The notes beneath the pieces are model-generated. The model was not told the DNA's origin, did not search any database, and worked only from the letters and a program-made list of their open reading frames with translations. A stretch of DNA of 13,297 nt. Source: Thermoplasmata archaeon. Its GTDB lineage: Archaea > Thermoplasmatota > Thermoplasmata > Thermoplasmatales > Thermoplasmataceae. Numbering within the stretch: the stretch's first letter is position 1; every line of letters starts with the position of its first letter. Below are positions 1 to 6,005 of the stretch, in pieces. The position numbers and the translations under genes were made by a program. The stretch lies in contig JAKAAJ010000028.1 of NCBI GenBank assembly GCA_021802365.1, forward strand, positions 1 to 13,297, written 5' to 3'.

Positions 1-1
1 G

Positions 2-127
2 AAGACAGGCAAAGAAACGTCCAGGGACTCTGTATGGCAGTATCTGGATTCCAATGAGGAATTCAGCGAAATAAGGGACTATGTTGCATTTTACCCGAAC
101 TCAATTGATCACATCAACATAGTGTAG
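2..127 (+). CDS. DUF427-like protein, C-terminal 41 residues (gene runs off the left edge)
   Basis: An open frame enters from the left edge and ends at a TAG at 125-127. The visible 41 residues include EIRDYVAFYPNSIDHI, which resembles the conserved C-terminal end of DUF427-family proteins (a short beta-rich domain ending in a YVAFY-type strand). DUF427 proteins have no settled biochemical role. The preceding VWQY segment fits the tryptophan-containing stretch of that family. Only the tail is present, so the family call rests on a short match. What is seen is an open frame with a conserved-looking motif; the family name is inference. Confidence 0.55.
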   Translation, partial: KTGKETSRDSVWQYLDSNEEFSEIRDYVAFYPNSIDHINIV

Positions 128-150
128 AGGAAACACATCTCTCCTTTATT

Positions 151-459
151 TTATTGACGGGTTTTTCCTTCTCCAGTTCTTTGCAATTTCAAAGCCATAT
201 GCAGCCACAATGGAAACACTGTCAATGCCATGGCTATAATTCCGGGGGTCTCCCAGATAAGAATTGAAGCTGCAATCTCTGCAAAGGAGAGAGCAGTAAA
301 TGGTGCCCATCTGACCCCACTTTCCATTCTATCCAGAAGATAAAGTCCGTATGCTAAGGATAAGGCGATCCACAGTGGGACTCTATGGGAAGTATATAAC
401 TCAGGATTTCCAAGTTGGTTTTTGCAAGCAGTAAACACATATAAAGAACATCTTTGCAA
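151..459 (-). CDS. Hypothetical small membrane protein, possibly a 5'-truncated remnant
   Basis: This frame gives at most 102 residues. The middle and end are hydrophobic: VPLWIALSLAYGLYLLD at about 28-44, FTALSFAEIAASILIW at about 54-69, and GIIAMALTVFPLWLHMAL at about 73-90. That makes two or three membrane segments, followed by a basic tail. I do not recognise a family. The only early starts are TTG (457-459) and an internal GTG. No good promoter or ribosome site precedes them, and the upstream frame stays open to about 520. This suggests either a miscalled start or a gene whose 5' end has been lost. The possible truncation point lies next to the tRNA-like and 17-base repeat sequences at 492-530. 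It may also not be a gene at all. Confidence 0.35.
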   Translation of the reverse strand: MQRCSLYVFTACKNQLGNPELYTSHRVPLWIALSLAYGLYLLDRMESGVRWAPFTALSFAEIAASILIWETPGIIAMALTVFPLWLHMALKLQRTGEGKTRQ

Positions 460-491
460 AGAAATTGGGAAAAATGAAGAACGAAGACAGT

Positions 492-504
492 ATGGGCTTG
501 ACCG
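492..504 (-). other. Copy of the 3' end of tRNA-Val (possible attachment-site remnant)
   Basis: The 13 bases here are identical to 11292-11304, the 3' end of the tRNA-Val gene: part of the T stem, the acceptor 3' strand, the discriminator base and one base beyond. Both copies have the same orientation. Tyrosine-recombinase elements that insert into tRNA genes leave such a fragment at the far end of the insert. The match is short, and no cloverleaf can be built around 492-504, so this is at best a remnant. Confidence 0.35.
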
Positions 505-513
505 TATGCGTTT

Positions 514-530
514 ATTCTTTTAAGCGAATA
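514..530 (+). repeat. 17-base direct repeat, left copy, upstream of vapBC
   Basis: ATTCTTTTAAGCGAATA occurs here and again, without mismatch and in the same orientation, at 1418-1434. The vapBC pair lies between the copies. The 11-base core TAAGCGAATAC is also found at 11174-11184. The sequence resembles the first bases inside the left end of the tnpB element (minus strand about 8320-8304, TTTTGAGCGAGAATACCCC), so these copies could be left-end scars of related IS605-type elements. That origin is inference. Confidence 0.6.
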
Positions 531-617
531 CCTGAATTATTCATATTGCAGACAGAACGCTCGAGATTTCTATTTGCAAGTCAGATCTTAATGTTTTCAT
601 GGCTTATAGTACATGAT

Positions 618-650
618 GTAATACAATATGTAGAAATATTGGTAATACAT
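618..650 (+). promoter_or_regulatory. vapBC promoter/operator with nested direct and inverted repeats
   Basis: GTAATACA is repeated at 618-625 and 642-649. Between the copies, CAATAT (624-629) and ATATTG (636-641) form an inverted repeat with a six-base spacer. AT-rich sequence around 631-640 lies about 20-28 bases before the vapB ATG, the distance expected for a TATA box of a leaderless transcript. Ribbon-helix-helix antitoxins usually bind such dyads and repress their own operon, so VapB/VapBC autoregulation is the likely use. The repeats are seen directly; binding is inferred. Confidence 0.55.
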
Positions 651-658
651 TTCGTATT

Positions 659-886
659 ATGAAAAAGTCCTCAACAATCTCGGCGAAAATTTCAGAGGAA
701 GAAAGAGAAGAGATCAGAAAACTTAAACTAAATCCTACAGAAATTATTAAAAAGGCAGTCCAGGAAGAAATTAAGAGGGCTCGCAATGAAGAGTTGATTA
801 AAAGAATGAAAGAAGTCAGACCAATAATCTTGAAAATAAGGTTGGAAGATATTGTGTCTGATATTCGGGAAGATCGAGAGAGATGA
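659..886 (+). CDS. vapB: VapB-type antitoxin (ribbon-helix-helix)
   Basis: This 75-residue protein starts with a short beta strand (STISAKIS, about 5-12) followed by two helices rich in Glu, Lys and Arg. That is the layout of archaeal RHH-type VapB antitoxins. The strand pairs in a dimer to contact DNA, and the charged C-terminal half (about 38-75) should wrap and inhibit the partner toxin. Its last codons overlap the vapC start by four bases (ATGA at 883-886), so the two are translationally coupled in the usual antitoxin-first order. The ATG at 659 lies at a suitable distance from a TATA-like box. The operon context makes the role secure, although the sequence itself is short and low in distinctive residues. 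Confidence 0.85.
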   Translation: MKKSSTISAKISEEEREEIRKLKLNPTEIIKKAVQEEIKRARNEELIKRMKEVRPIILKIRLEDIVSDIREDRER

Positions 887-1269
887 ACCTTCTGGACGCT
901 TCAGCAATCTTCAATCTCTTTCAGGGTGGTGAATACAAGGCACTTATTGCCGGGGCCACGATTCCTCTTGCCAGGTATGAAATAGGCAACATCCTTTGGA
1001 AAAACCACAAAATCAGAAATAGGATTACAAAAGATGAAGCGAAGGAATCCGGTGCTGTTATGTTTGAGTTACTTGATACAATGGAACTTATCTCTCCATC
1101 ATTAGTTTCAACCCTAAGTTTATCCCTGGAAGAAGGTTTGACATTCTACGATTCATCATATCTTGTTGCTGCTATTGAAAGTGGTTACGAGCTTGTCACA
1201 GACGATATAGAATTATACGATATTGCGAATCCAAAGGTTTCGGTACGGAAAAGTTCAGATCTAAAGTAA
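883..1269 (+). CDS. vapC: VapC-type toxin, PIN-domain ribonuclease
   Basis: This 128-residue PIN-domain protein has the expected acidic metal-binding set: D5 (LLDAS), E33 (RYEIGN), D90 (FYDSSY) and D107/D108 (VTDDIEL). VapC toxins are Mg/Mn-dependent endoribonucleases that cut tRNA or rRNA and halt translation until neutralised by VapB. The length is normal for the family, and the catalytic positions appear intact, so the toxin is probably functional. The start ATG overlaps the vapB stop. Which RNA it cuts cannot be read from the sequence. Archaea carry many such pairs, often on mobile DNA, and this one sits between exact 17-base repeats. Confidence 0.9.
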   Translation: MNLLDASAIFNLFQGGEYKALIAGATIPLARYEIGNILWKNHKIRNRITKDEAKESGAVMFELLDTMELISPSLVSTLSLSLEEGLTFYDSSYLVAAIESGYELVTDDIELYDIANPKVSVRKSSDLK

Positions 1270-1300
1270 CACAGGTTCATATTTTCTTCCAAATAGAAGG

Positions 1301-1374
1301 TTGCTTCCTGCAGGAATTAAGGCAGCAACTTAATGTTGACCTTGGCCATGGTTACATTAACTTTGCAATTGCAA
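1301..1374. repeat. Cluster of short palindromes downstream of vapC
   Basis: The gene-free stretch 1270-1500 holds several perfect dyads in a row. TCCTGCAGGA lies at 1306-1315, flanked by TTGCT at 1301-1305 and AGCAA at 1324-1328. ATTAAG (1316-1321) pairs with CTTAAT (1329-1334) across seven bases. TTGCAATTGCAA is a 12-base perfect palindrome at 1363-1374. They could form a 3' structure of the vapBC mRNA or bind proteins. No coding potential is visible here. Confidence 0.5.
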
Positions 1375-1417
1375 TTCTAACATTCAGATATAGCACTATC
1401 TTGGCTAATATTGACCC

Positions 1418-1434
1418 ATTCTTTTAAGCGAATA
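1418..1434 (+). repeat. 17-base direct repeat, right copy, downstream of vapBC
   Basis: This is an exact copy of 514-530 in the same orientation. The flanks differ immediately on both sides (preceded by C rather than T, followed by T rather than C), so the identity stops at 17 bases. The distance between copies is 904 bases and contains only vapBC and its flanks. Confidence 0.6.
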
Positions 1435-1500
1435 TTTTGTCTCACTTTTTTGATAAAATTCATAAAAATAGAAAGCTAAAGGGTTTCAGCCATGCACCTC

Positions 1501-2853
1501 TTACCCGATCATATATTTGATGTCATTTGTGTCTGATGGATAGGTGAACGGTGTTGACAGCAGTGTTTTCACCTCAATATTCAGCCTGATTGCAAGGGAG
1601 AAGATGTTGATGATCTCCTCAGAATTCTCCCCAAGAATATGTGCGCCAAGGACTTTGCTGGAATCCTGATCCAGTATAATCTTGTAGAATGATCTGGGGA
1701 CATTCCTCCTTCTCGAGTTGTACCATGAGGTCATCTCCCCTTTTTTTACAGTGACCTTAATACCCTTCTTTGAAGCTTCGTCCTCTGTGATCCCTGCCAT
1801 TGCAAACGGCGGGGAGGAAAATACTGTTGTTGGAACACCAGTGTAATCTGCTCTGGCAGTGTTCCCGTGTATTAGGTTTTCAGCTGCAATATTTCCCTCC
1901 ATTACGGCAATGGGCGTCAACTTCAGCCCTGCTGTATCAGCGGAATCCCCAGCGGCATAAACTATAGGGTTTGATACACTCTGGAGGTATTCATTCACAA
2001 CCACTCCCTTCCTGGACCACTTCACGCTTCCGGCATTTAATCCCATGTCAGAATCAAACTCCCGGCCTGCCCCATGGACTACAGCGTCTGCATGAACAAG
2101 TTCATATTCCCCATCCCTTGTTAGCCTTATTTCGTATTCGCTGCCAGCCTTCTTTATCTCCTTTACAGAGGCATTGGTCAATATTCTGATGCCAGAATCA
2201 CGCAACTGATTTGTCAGGATATCAGCAATTTCTTTGTCGAAATTCACCAGTATCCTGCCTGAGTGCTGGATTATTGTTACTTCTGAACCGGCCTTTCTGG
2301 CAATGCTGGCAAATTCAACAGAAATGTAACCTCCACCCACAAATACAAGCTCCTTTGGTAATTGTGGAAGGCTTAGAAACCCTTCATTATCCAAGAGGTA
2401 CTCAGAACCCGGAAATGAAAGGCTGGCTGCTCTGACGCCAGAGGCAATCAAAATTTTTTCAGCTTCCACTTTTTTGCCGCCAACTTCCAGCATATCTGGC
2501 CTTAGGAATCTTGCCTTTCCGTGCAGGACTTCAATACCGCTCTTGGTCAGGCTTTCCTCAATACCTCTTGACATGGACTCGGTGAAGGTACGCTTGAAAT
2601 CCATCAGTTCATTCCAGTCAATCTCGCCCTTCAAACCAGAAATTCCACGTCCCTGAAGCCTCTTTGCTGACTCAAGGGAATCCGTAACTCCAACCAGAAT
2701 TTTCTTCGGATCGCAGCCCCTCAGTGCGCAAGTTCCCCCAATTGCTTTCTGATCAATCACTGCTATTTTCTTTCCATTCTCAAGGGCCTTAAATGCAACT
2801 GTGGTTGCAGCCGAACCTGAACCTATTATAACCAGATCGAATCTTAAAGTCAC
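1501..2853 (-). CDS. FAD-dependent pyridine nucleotide-disulfide oxidoreductase (glutathione/mercuric reductase superfamily)
   Basis: This protein of about 450 residues has an N-terminal FAD-binding GSGSA motif, the redox pair in GGTCALRGCDPKK (Cys-X4-Cys), a central NAD(P)-binding VGGGYIS, and an AAGDS motif for FAD. It therefore has the group I disulfide-reductase layout. The C-terminal interface lacks the usual His-Pro...Glu proton-relay motif; the equivalent place reads TPFTYPSDTNDIKYM. It may reduce a quinone, a metal or an unusual thiol rather than glutathione or lipoamide; the substrate is unknown. I prefer the GTG at 2853 because GGTGAT lies at ideal spacing before it. A GTG at 2862 is the alternative and would add three residues. 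The gene follows the zinc-finger membrane gene by about 50 bases and may be cotranscribed with it. Confidence 0.88.
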   Translation of the reverse strand: MTLRFDLVIIGSGSAATTVAFKALENGKKIAVIDQKAIGGTCALRGCDPKKILVGVTDSLESAKRLQGRGISGLKGEIDWNELMDFKRTFTESMSRGIEESLTKSGIEVLHGKARFLRPDMLEVGGKKVEAEKILIASGVRAASLSFPGSEYLLDNEGFLSLPQLPKELVFVGGGYISVEFASIARKAGSEVTIIQHSGRILVNFDKEIADILTNQLRDSGIRILTNASVKEIKKAGSEYEIRLTRDGEYELVHADAVVHGAGREFDSDMGLNAGSVKWSRKGVVVNEYLQSVSNPIVYAAGDSADTAGLKLTPIAVMEGNIAAENLIHGNTARADYTGVPTTVFSSPPFAMAGITEDEASKKGIKVTVKKGEMTSWYNSRRRNVPRSFYKIILDQDSSKVLGAHILGENSEEIINIFSLAIRLNIEVKTLLSTPFTYPSDTNDIKYMIG

Positions 2854-2903
2854 TCTAATCACCTATGAACATGTATTAAAATAATAAAAAATTGTCAATC
2901 AAT

Positions 2904-3485
2904 TTAGATCTTTCTGCTTAGGTAAAAGGTAATGATTCCGAGAGCAAGACCATACAGGATGTGTCCTAAGAACCCTATCACCAGAACGTCAGGTAGCATC
3001 ATTGAAGCTTTTGCACCCATCATATTCATCATAACTGATGCGAACACAGTCATTGACATGGGCAGGAAGAATACCAGGTAAAGAACAACCGCGAATACTA
3101 CTCCCAAAATAAGGGATCTTGGTCCATTCTTCAGTCTAAGAGCCTTAACGTATGATACAATTCCCCCAAATATTGCTCCGGCAATAATACTCACTATGAA
3201 ATGTCCAAGAACACCAACCATTACAGCAGATCCCATGGAAGCCCCAAGGCCCATTCCCATCACCAGGGCGAAGGTTGTTGCAGAAAGCCCCATTCCTGCG
3301 GCTCCCGCCATCAATACCAGAAGCATAAGGATCCCACCGATTATTCCGCCTATTATGGCAGATATAATCACTCTACCAGTGCTCAACCCACTTCTTGCTT
3401 TATCCATGTGCATTCTTGCGTGTTCCATAAGGAGATCTTTTGAACCGAATACCTTACCACATGCATCACACTTATTTTCTGTCAT
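2904..3485 (-). CDS. Membrane protein with an N-terminal C2H2 zinc finger
   Basis: This 193-residue protein begins with a canonical C2H2 finger (Cys6, Cys9, His22, His26; spacing 2-12-3). A basic linker and about six hydrophobic segments from residue 38 onward follow. The membrane part appears to be two related halves, each ending in a helix with a (V/F)LGH motif: GVLGHFIVSIIAG near 91-103 and GFLGHILYGLALG near 171-183. Met-rich stretches occur (VMMNMMG, ASMMLP). I do not recognise a named transporter. A single finger on a membrane protein more often mediates protein or metal binding than DNA reading. The ATG lies about 30 bases after a TATA box, itself preceded by a palindromic operator. 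A role in metal or redox sensing is a guess from its neighbours. Confidence 0.8.
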   Translation of the reverse strand: MTENKCDACGKVFGSKDLLMEHARMHMDKARSGLSTGRVIISAIIGGIIGGILMLLVLMAGAAGMGLSATTFALVMGMGLGASMGSAVMVGVLGHFIVSIIAGAIFGGIVSYVKALRLKNGPRSLILGVVFAVVLYLVFFLPMSMTVFASVMMNMMGAKASMMLPDVLVIGFLGHILYGLALGIITFYLSRKI

Positions 3486-3511
3486 AAACCTCAGAAATCT
3501 TATTCAGGATA

Positions 3512-3542
3512 TCTATAAAAGCGGATTCCGTCAACGGTTGTA
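3512..3542 (-). promoter_or_regulatory. Promoter of the zinc-finger membrane gene with operator GTCAACGGTTG
   Basis: On the minus strand a TATA-like CTTTTATAG lies at about 3512-3520, some 30 bases before the ATG at 3485. Directly upstream of it, 3530-3542 reads GTCAACGGTTGTA. This is a near-match to the perfect palindrome GTCAACTGTTGAC at 3638-3650. A half-site GTCAAC also occurs at 3602-3607. A position just upstream of the TATA box could suit either an activator or a repressor. Confidence 0.5.
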
Positions 3543-3615
3543 ATTGACTCTGACAGTCTTATGAATTATTTGTCTGAAATTATTGCCATTGGAAACATTA
3601 TGTCAACGCCATAGC

Positions 3616-3650
3616 TCTTTATTTATTTTTATTGATAGTCAACTGTTGAC
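3616..3650 (+). promoter_or_regulatory. Promoter of the CARF regulator with perfect palindrome GTCAACTGTTGAC
   Basis: A T/A-rich TATA-like tract occupies about 3616-3634. The 13-base palindrome at 3638-3650 lies just downstream, where transcription would begin, and 39 bases before the regulator's ATG at 3689. An operator between the TATA box and the start site normally represses, so negative autoregulation by the adjacent gene is plausible. The palindrome is certain; its use is inferred. Confidence 0.5.
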
Positions 3651-3688
3651 AGGCAAGATTAGTAGAGTAGAAGTAATTCCAAACCTTC

Positions 3689-4408
3689 ATGTCTAATAAT
3701 GCGGATTGTATGGTTAGATCAATGGGAGATGATCAACTGGAACAAAAAAAGACAGTACAGATCGCCATCTACACCGACGGGCAATCATACAAAGGTATAA
3801 GGGATGGAATAAGACTTCTTCCTCTTGACAAGCTTGTGATAATTCATGAAGAGGTTCATGATAAAAATTTTCATCCAATAGACATCCCCTTCGGGGAATT
3901 CATCAAACAGATAGTAAATGCTTTAATGACACAAGTGGAAGAAGTCAGAGTGAAGTCAGGCGAACTAAATGAAGTGCTTGAGGCAGTCAAGTCCGTATAC
4001 AGAGACAACAGCAGTGAATACAACGAGTTTTATATGAACGTGACTGAAGGTGGAAAGCTAATGTCATGTACGGCAATTTCCTCAGCTTTCATTTTTGGCA
4101 TACGGGCTTTCTGGATTGATACAAAGGGACTTCACATGCTGCCAATACTGAAGCTTGGGTACCAGAAAATCCTTTCAGAAACTAAACTTTCAATCCTTGG
4201 TGCACTGGCAAGGAAGAAGGGAAAGGTGGACAGTCTTGAGCAACTATCTGAGATTACCGGCTTGGACAAGTCGTTAATCAGCAGGCATATTAACGGCACC
4301 GATGACTCCCAGGGCATGGTTGATCTCGGGTTGGTATCGGTAAACAGGAAAACAAGAGGAAGGATAGAGGTTGAAATAACTGCGCTTGGAAAGATAGTCA
4401 CGATTTGA
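3689..4408 (+). CDS. CARF-like/winged-helix transcriptional regulator (HFX_2341/Csa3-type)
   Basis: This is a 239-residue protein in two parts. Residues 22-150 look like a Rossmann-type CARF domain: an opening strand (KTVQIAIYTDG) and the ligand-site signature MNVTEGGKLMSCTA at 116-129, matching the VNVTGG-K-MS pattern of archaeal HFX_2341/DUF6293 and Csa3 regulators. Residues 163-239 form a winged helix, with a helix-turn-helix around 182-204 (EQLSEITGLDKSLISRH) and a basic wing (VNRKTRGRIEVE). CARF domains bind cyclic oligonucleotides or other nucleotide signals, and Csa3 proteins control CRISPR genes. No CRISPR array or cas gene is visible here, so it more likely controls the neighbouring redox genes. 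Internal ATG codons at 3710 and 3722 are alternative starts. Confidence 0.75.
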   Translation: MSNNADCMVRSMGDDQLEQKKTVQIAIYTDGQSYKGIRDGIRLLPLDKLVIIHEEVHDKNFHPIDIPFGEFIKQIVNALMTQVEEVRVKSGELNEVLEAVKSVYRDNSSEYNEFYMNVTEGGKLMSCTAISSAFIFGIRAFWIDTKGLHMLPILKLGYQKILSETKLSILGALARKKGKVDSLEQLSEITGLDKSLISRHINGTDDSQGMVDLGLVSVNRKTRGRIEVEITALGKIVTI

Positions 4409-4489
4409 ACTCCGTACATATCTATTTTCAATGTTCGTCAAGAAATCATGACCATGGAAATTCCTACCGGTATTTGAGAGGGAATATAA

Positions 4490-4523
4490 TGTGCAACGCT
4501 TAACCTTCAGGCAGTGTTGCACA
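4490..4523. repeat. Strong inverted repeat in the gap after the CARF regulator
   Basis: TGTGCAACGCT (4490-4500) pairs with AGTGTTGCACA (4513-4523) across a 12-base loop, giving 11 pairs including one G-U. It lies in a stretch of about 330 bases (4409-4735) with no convincing gene. The same stretch holds an AT-rich TATA-like patch near 4541-4550 and a weaker hairpin from about 4560 to 4586 (GGTTCC...GGAGCC). It could end the regulator transcript, bind a protein, or be part of a small RNA. No poly-T tail follows. Confidence 0.5.
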
Positions 4524-4735
4524 ACTAATCCAGGCATCATGAAATTATAAATCCGTGACCGGTTCCCCCCATTGAAAAATGGAGCCAATACTCGCATTTC
4601 AGATGACTTTCTAGATGGAATGCTGCCATTGCCTTACATATAAAACATCCTGAACTTCATTGATATGAAAAATATGCCATTGGTCCTTTGATAACTCTCC
4701 ATATGTGAGAAACAAATTGAAAATAAAGGGGGCAA

Positions 4736-5400
4736 TCAAACCAGAGCCTCGGCCAGTTCAGCAAAATCTTTGACAGTAAGTGGTTATAAACCTGTCAAAT
4801 TCTCCAGGGGTTTTCCCTTTCTTTCCAAGTAAACAGCCTTCAAACCAGCGGAGAGGGCTCCATCCACATCCCAAGCGTTTGACGATACCAAGCAAACTTC
4901 AGACGGCTTCACGTTATAAAACGCTGGTACAATGTTATACACTTCTGGAGAAGGTTTAAATTTTCTAACAACTTCAGCGGTGAACAACTTCTCAACCGAC
5001 TCATTTAACCGGGAGCTTTCAAGTATTCTTGTTGCCATCTTATAATCTGCGTTTGTTAGTACTACCTTTTGATATTTTAATTTGGAAAGGGACAATTTTA
5101 CACTGTCAAAAGGGCTCGATTTAGCCACCTCTCCATCATCTCATTGATCTGACTTTGAGAGGCCTCTATCCTGTAAAGAGTGACTGCGTACAGAAGTGCT
5201 TTATTGGTTATTTCCCAGAAAGTTAGTTTCAGTCCCATAATCGCAGTCCGCCAGGCATATTCAATCTGCTTTCTTCTCCACAATTCCATGAATGCTTTCC
5301 GTCTGTAACTGACAACATAATCTGAAATTTGTATAGAATCAACGTCTAGCAATGTGCCCATGAGATCAAAGGCCAATATCTTCACATTCAACCTTGTCAC
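4736..5400 (-). pseudogene. Haloacid dehalogenase-like hydrolase (type II HAD), decayed by a frameshift and a stop codon
   Basis: Two overlapping minus-strand frames together make one type II HAD protein. The first (from GTG 5400; GTG 5385 is also possible) holds the nucleophile motif FDLMGTLLD and ends at WLNRALLTV. The second resumes at SPFDSVKL and carries VVLTNAD (motif II), KFKPSPE (Lys, motif III) and CLVSSNAWDVDGA (motif IV), as in L-2-haloacid dehalogenases. A one-base deletion near 5113-5122, possibly in a CCC or TTTT run, joins them. The second frame also stops at TAA 4784-4786, yet the same frame continues PLTVKDFAELAEALV to a TGA at 4736. That is the normal C-terminal style of the family. 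With both lesions repaired the length is about 221 residues, typical of the family. Two independent lesions favour real decay over a sequencing error. It follows the AhpD-like gene by nine bases. Confidence 0.8.
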
Positions 5401-5409
5401 CCGGATGTA

Positions 5410-5976
5410 TTAAGAATTGGATTCAAACCAGTTTAGGTCGCACCTTGCGGCAACAGTCGCTGAGAAAATCAATGCCTCAGCAATTTCTTCCTTTGAGCAC
5501 CCATGCTTCTTTGCTGCCATTATATGGACCTTTGTGCAGTGCGGGCATCTTCCAAAGCTGGCCTGTGTTACTGTGATTAACTCTTTTAGCTTCCGATCAA
5601 GGGAGGACTCCTCATAAACGGATTCCTGGAAACTTATCCACTTCTTTCCGTGCCCATCATCTCCAAAAATGTGATATGGCTTACCTTCCTCAGAAGACAG
5701 TAAGGAATCGAATATGTCCTTTAACCAGAATAACTGTGTCCCGCTGGTTTCCAAGGCTGAAATTGTTAAAGCCTCTGCAATATCTTTATCGCTTGCCCCA
5801 TTCTCTCCCGCCCTTGTTATGAATAAACGTAGCATATTTCTGTTCCGGAATCTATTTGCAGTTGCCGCCCCAATAAGTGCCCTAACTTTTGGATTCAGTG
5901 AACTGTCTCTTTCAAAATTCTGTTCAAGTTTCTCAAAATGATCCATTGGCTTTTTAACCAAACTTTTGACTTCCAT
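5410..5976 (-). CDS. Tandem carboxymuconolactone decarboxylase/AhpD-like protein
   Basis: This 188-residue protein contains two copies of the CMD/AhpD helical repeat. The second half (about 127-185) has the active motif CPHCTKVH (Cys144, Cys147, His151), as in AhpD-type alkylhydroperoxidases. The first half (about 27-85) aligns in pattern (LNPKVRALIGAATA, then DIAEALTISALE) but has no cysteines. The likely role is thiol-dependent peroxide reduction or a related redox reaction in the cytoplasm. It is transcribed away from the OsmC gene, and the HAD pseudogene follows nine bases after its stop. Start choice: ATG 5976 fits a TATA box at 6006-6013, while an AT-rich box at 5981-5990 would instead favour the ATG at 5946 (MDHFEKL). 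Confidence 0.85.
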   Translation of the reverse strand: MEVKSLVKKPMDHFEKLEQNFERDSSLNPKVRALIGAATANRFRNRNMLRLFITRAGENGASDKDIAEALTISALETSGTQLFWLKDIFDSLLSSEEGKPYHIFGDDGHGKKWISFQESVYEESSLDRKLKELITVTQASFGRCPHCTKVHIMAAKKHGCSKEEIAEALIFSATVAARCDLNWFESNS

Positions 5977-6005
5977 GTGTAATATATATCAAAACATCCA
6001 CTTAA

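Noticed and set aside
465..662. Plus-strand open frame of 65 codons before vapB
   Set aside because: It runs through the tRNA-like copy, the 17-base repeat and the vapBC operator, has no family resemblance and no promoter, and ends inside the vapB start.
4274..4597. Minus-strand frame opposite the end of the CARF regulator
   Set aside because: Its composition looks like the reverse reading of the regulator gene plus the hairpin gap; no domain or start signal supports it.
5098..5128. Programmed frameshift joining the two dehalogenase frames
   Set aside because: No slippery heptamer is in register, and the second lesion (TAA at 4784) makes ordinary decay the simpler explanation.
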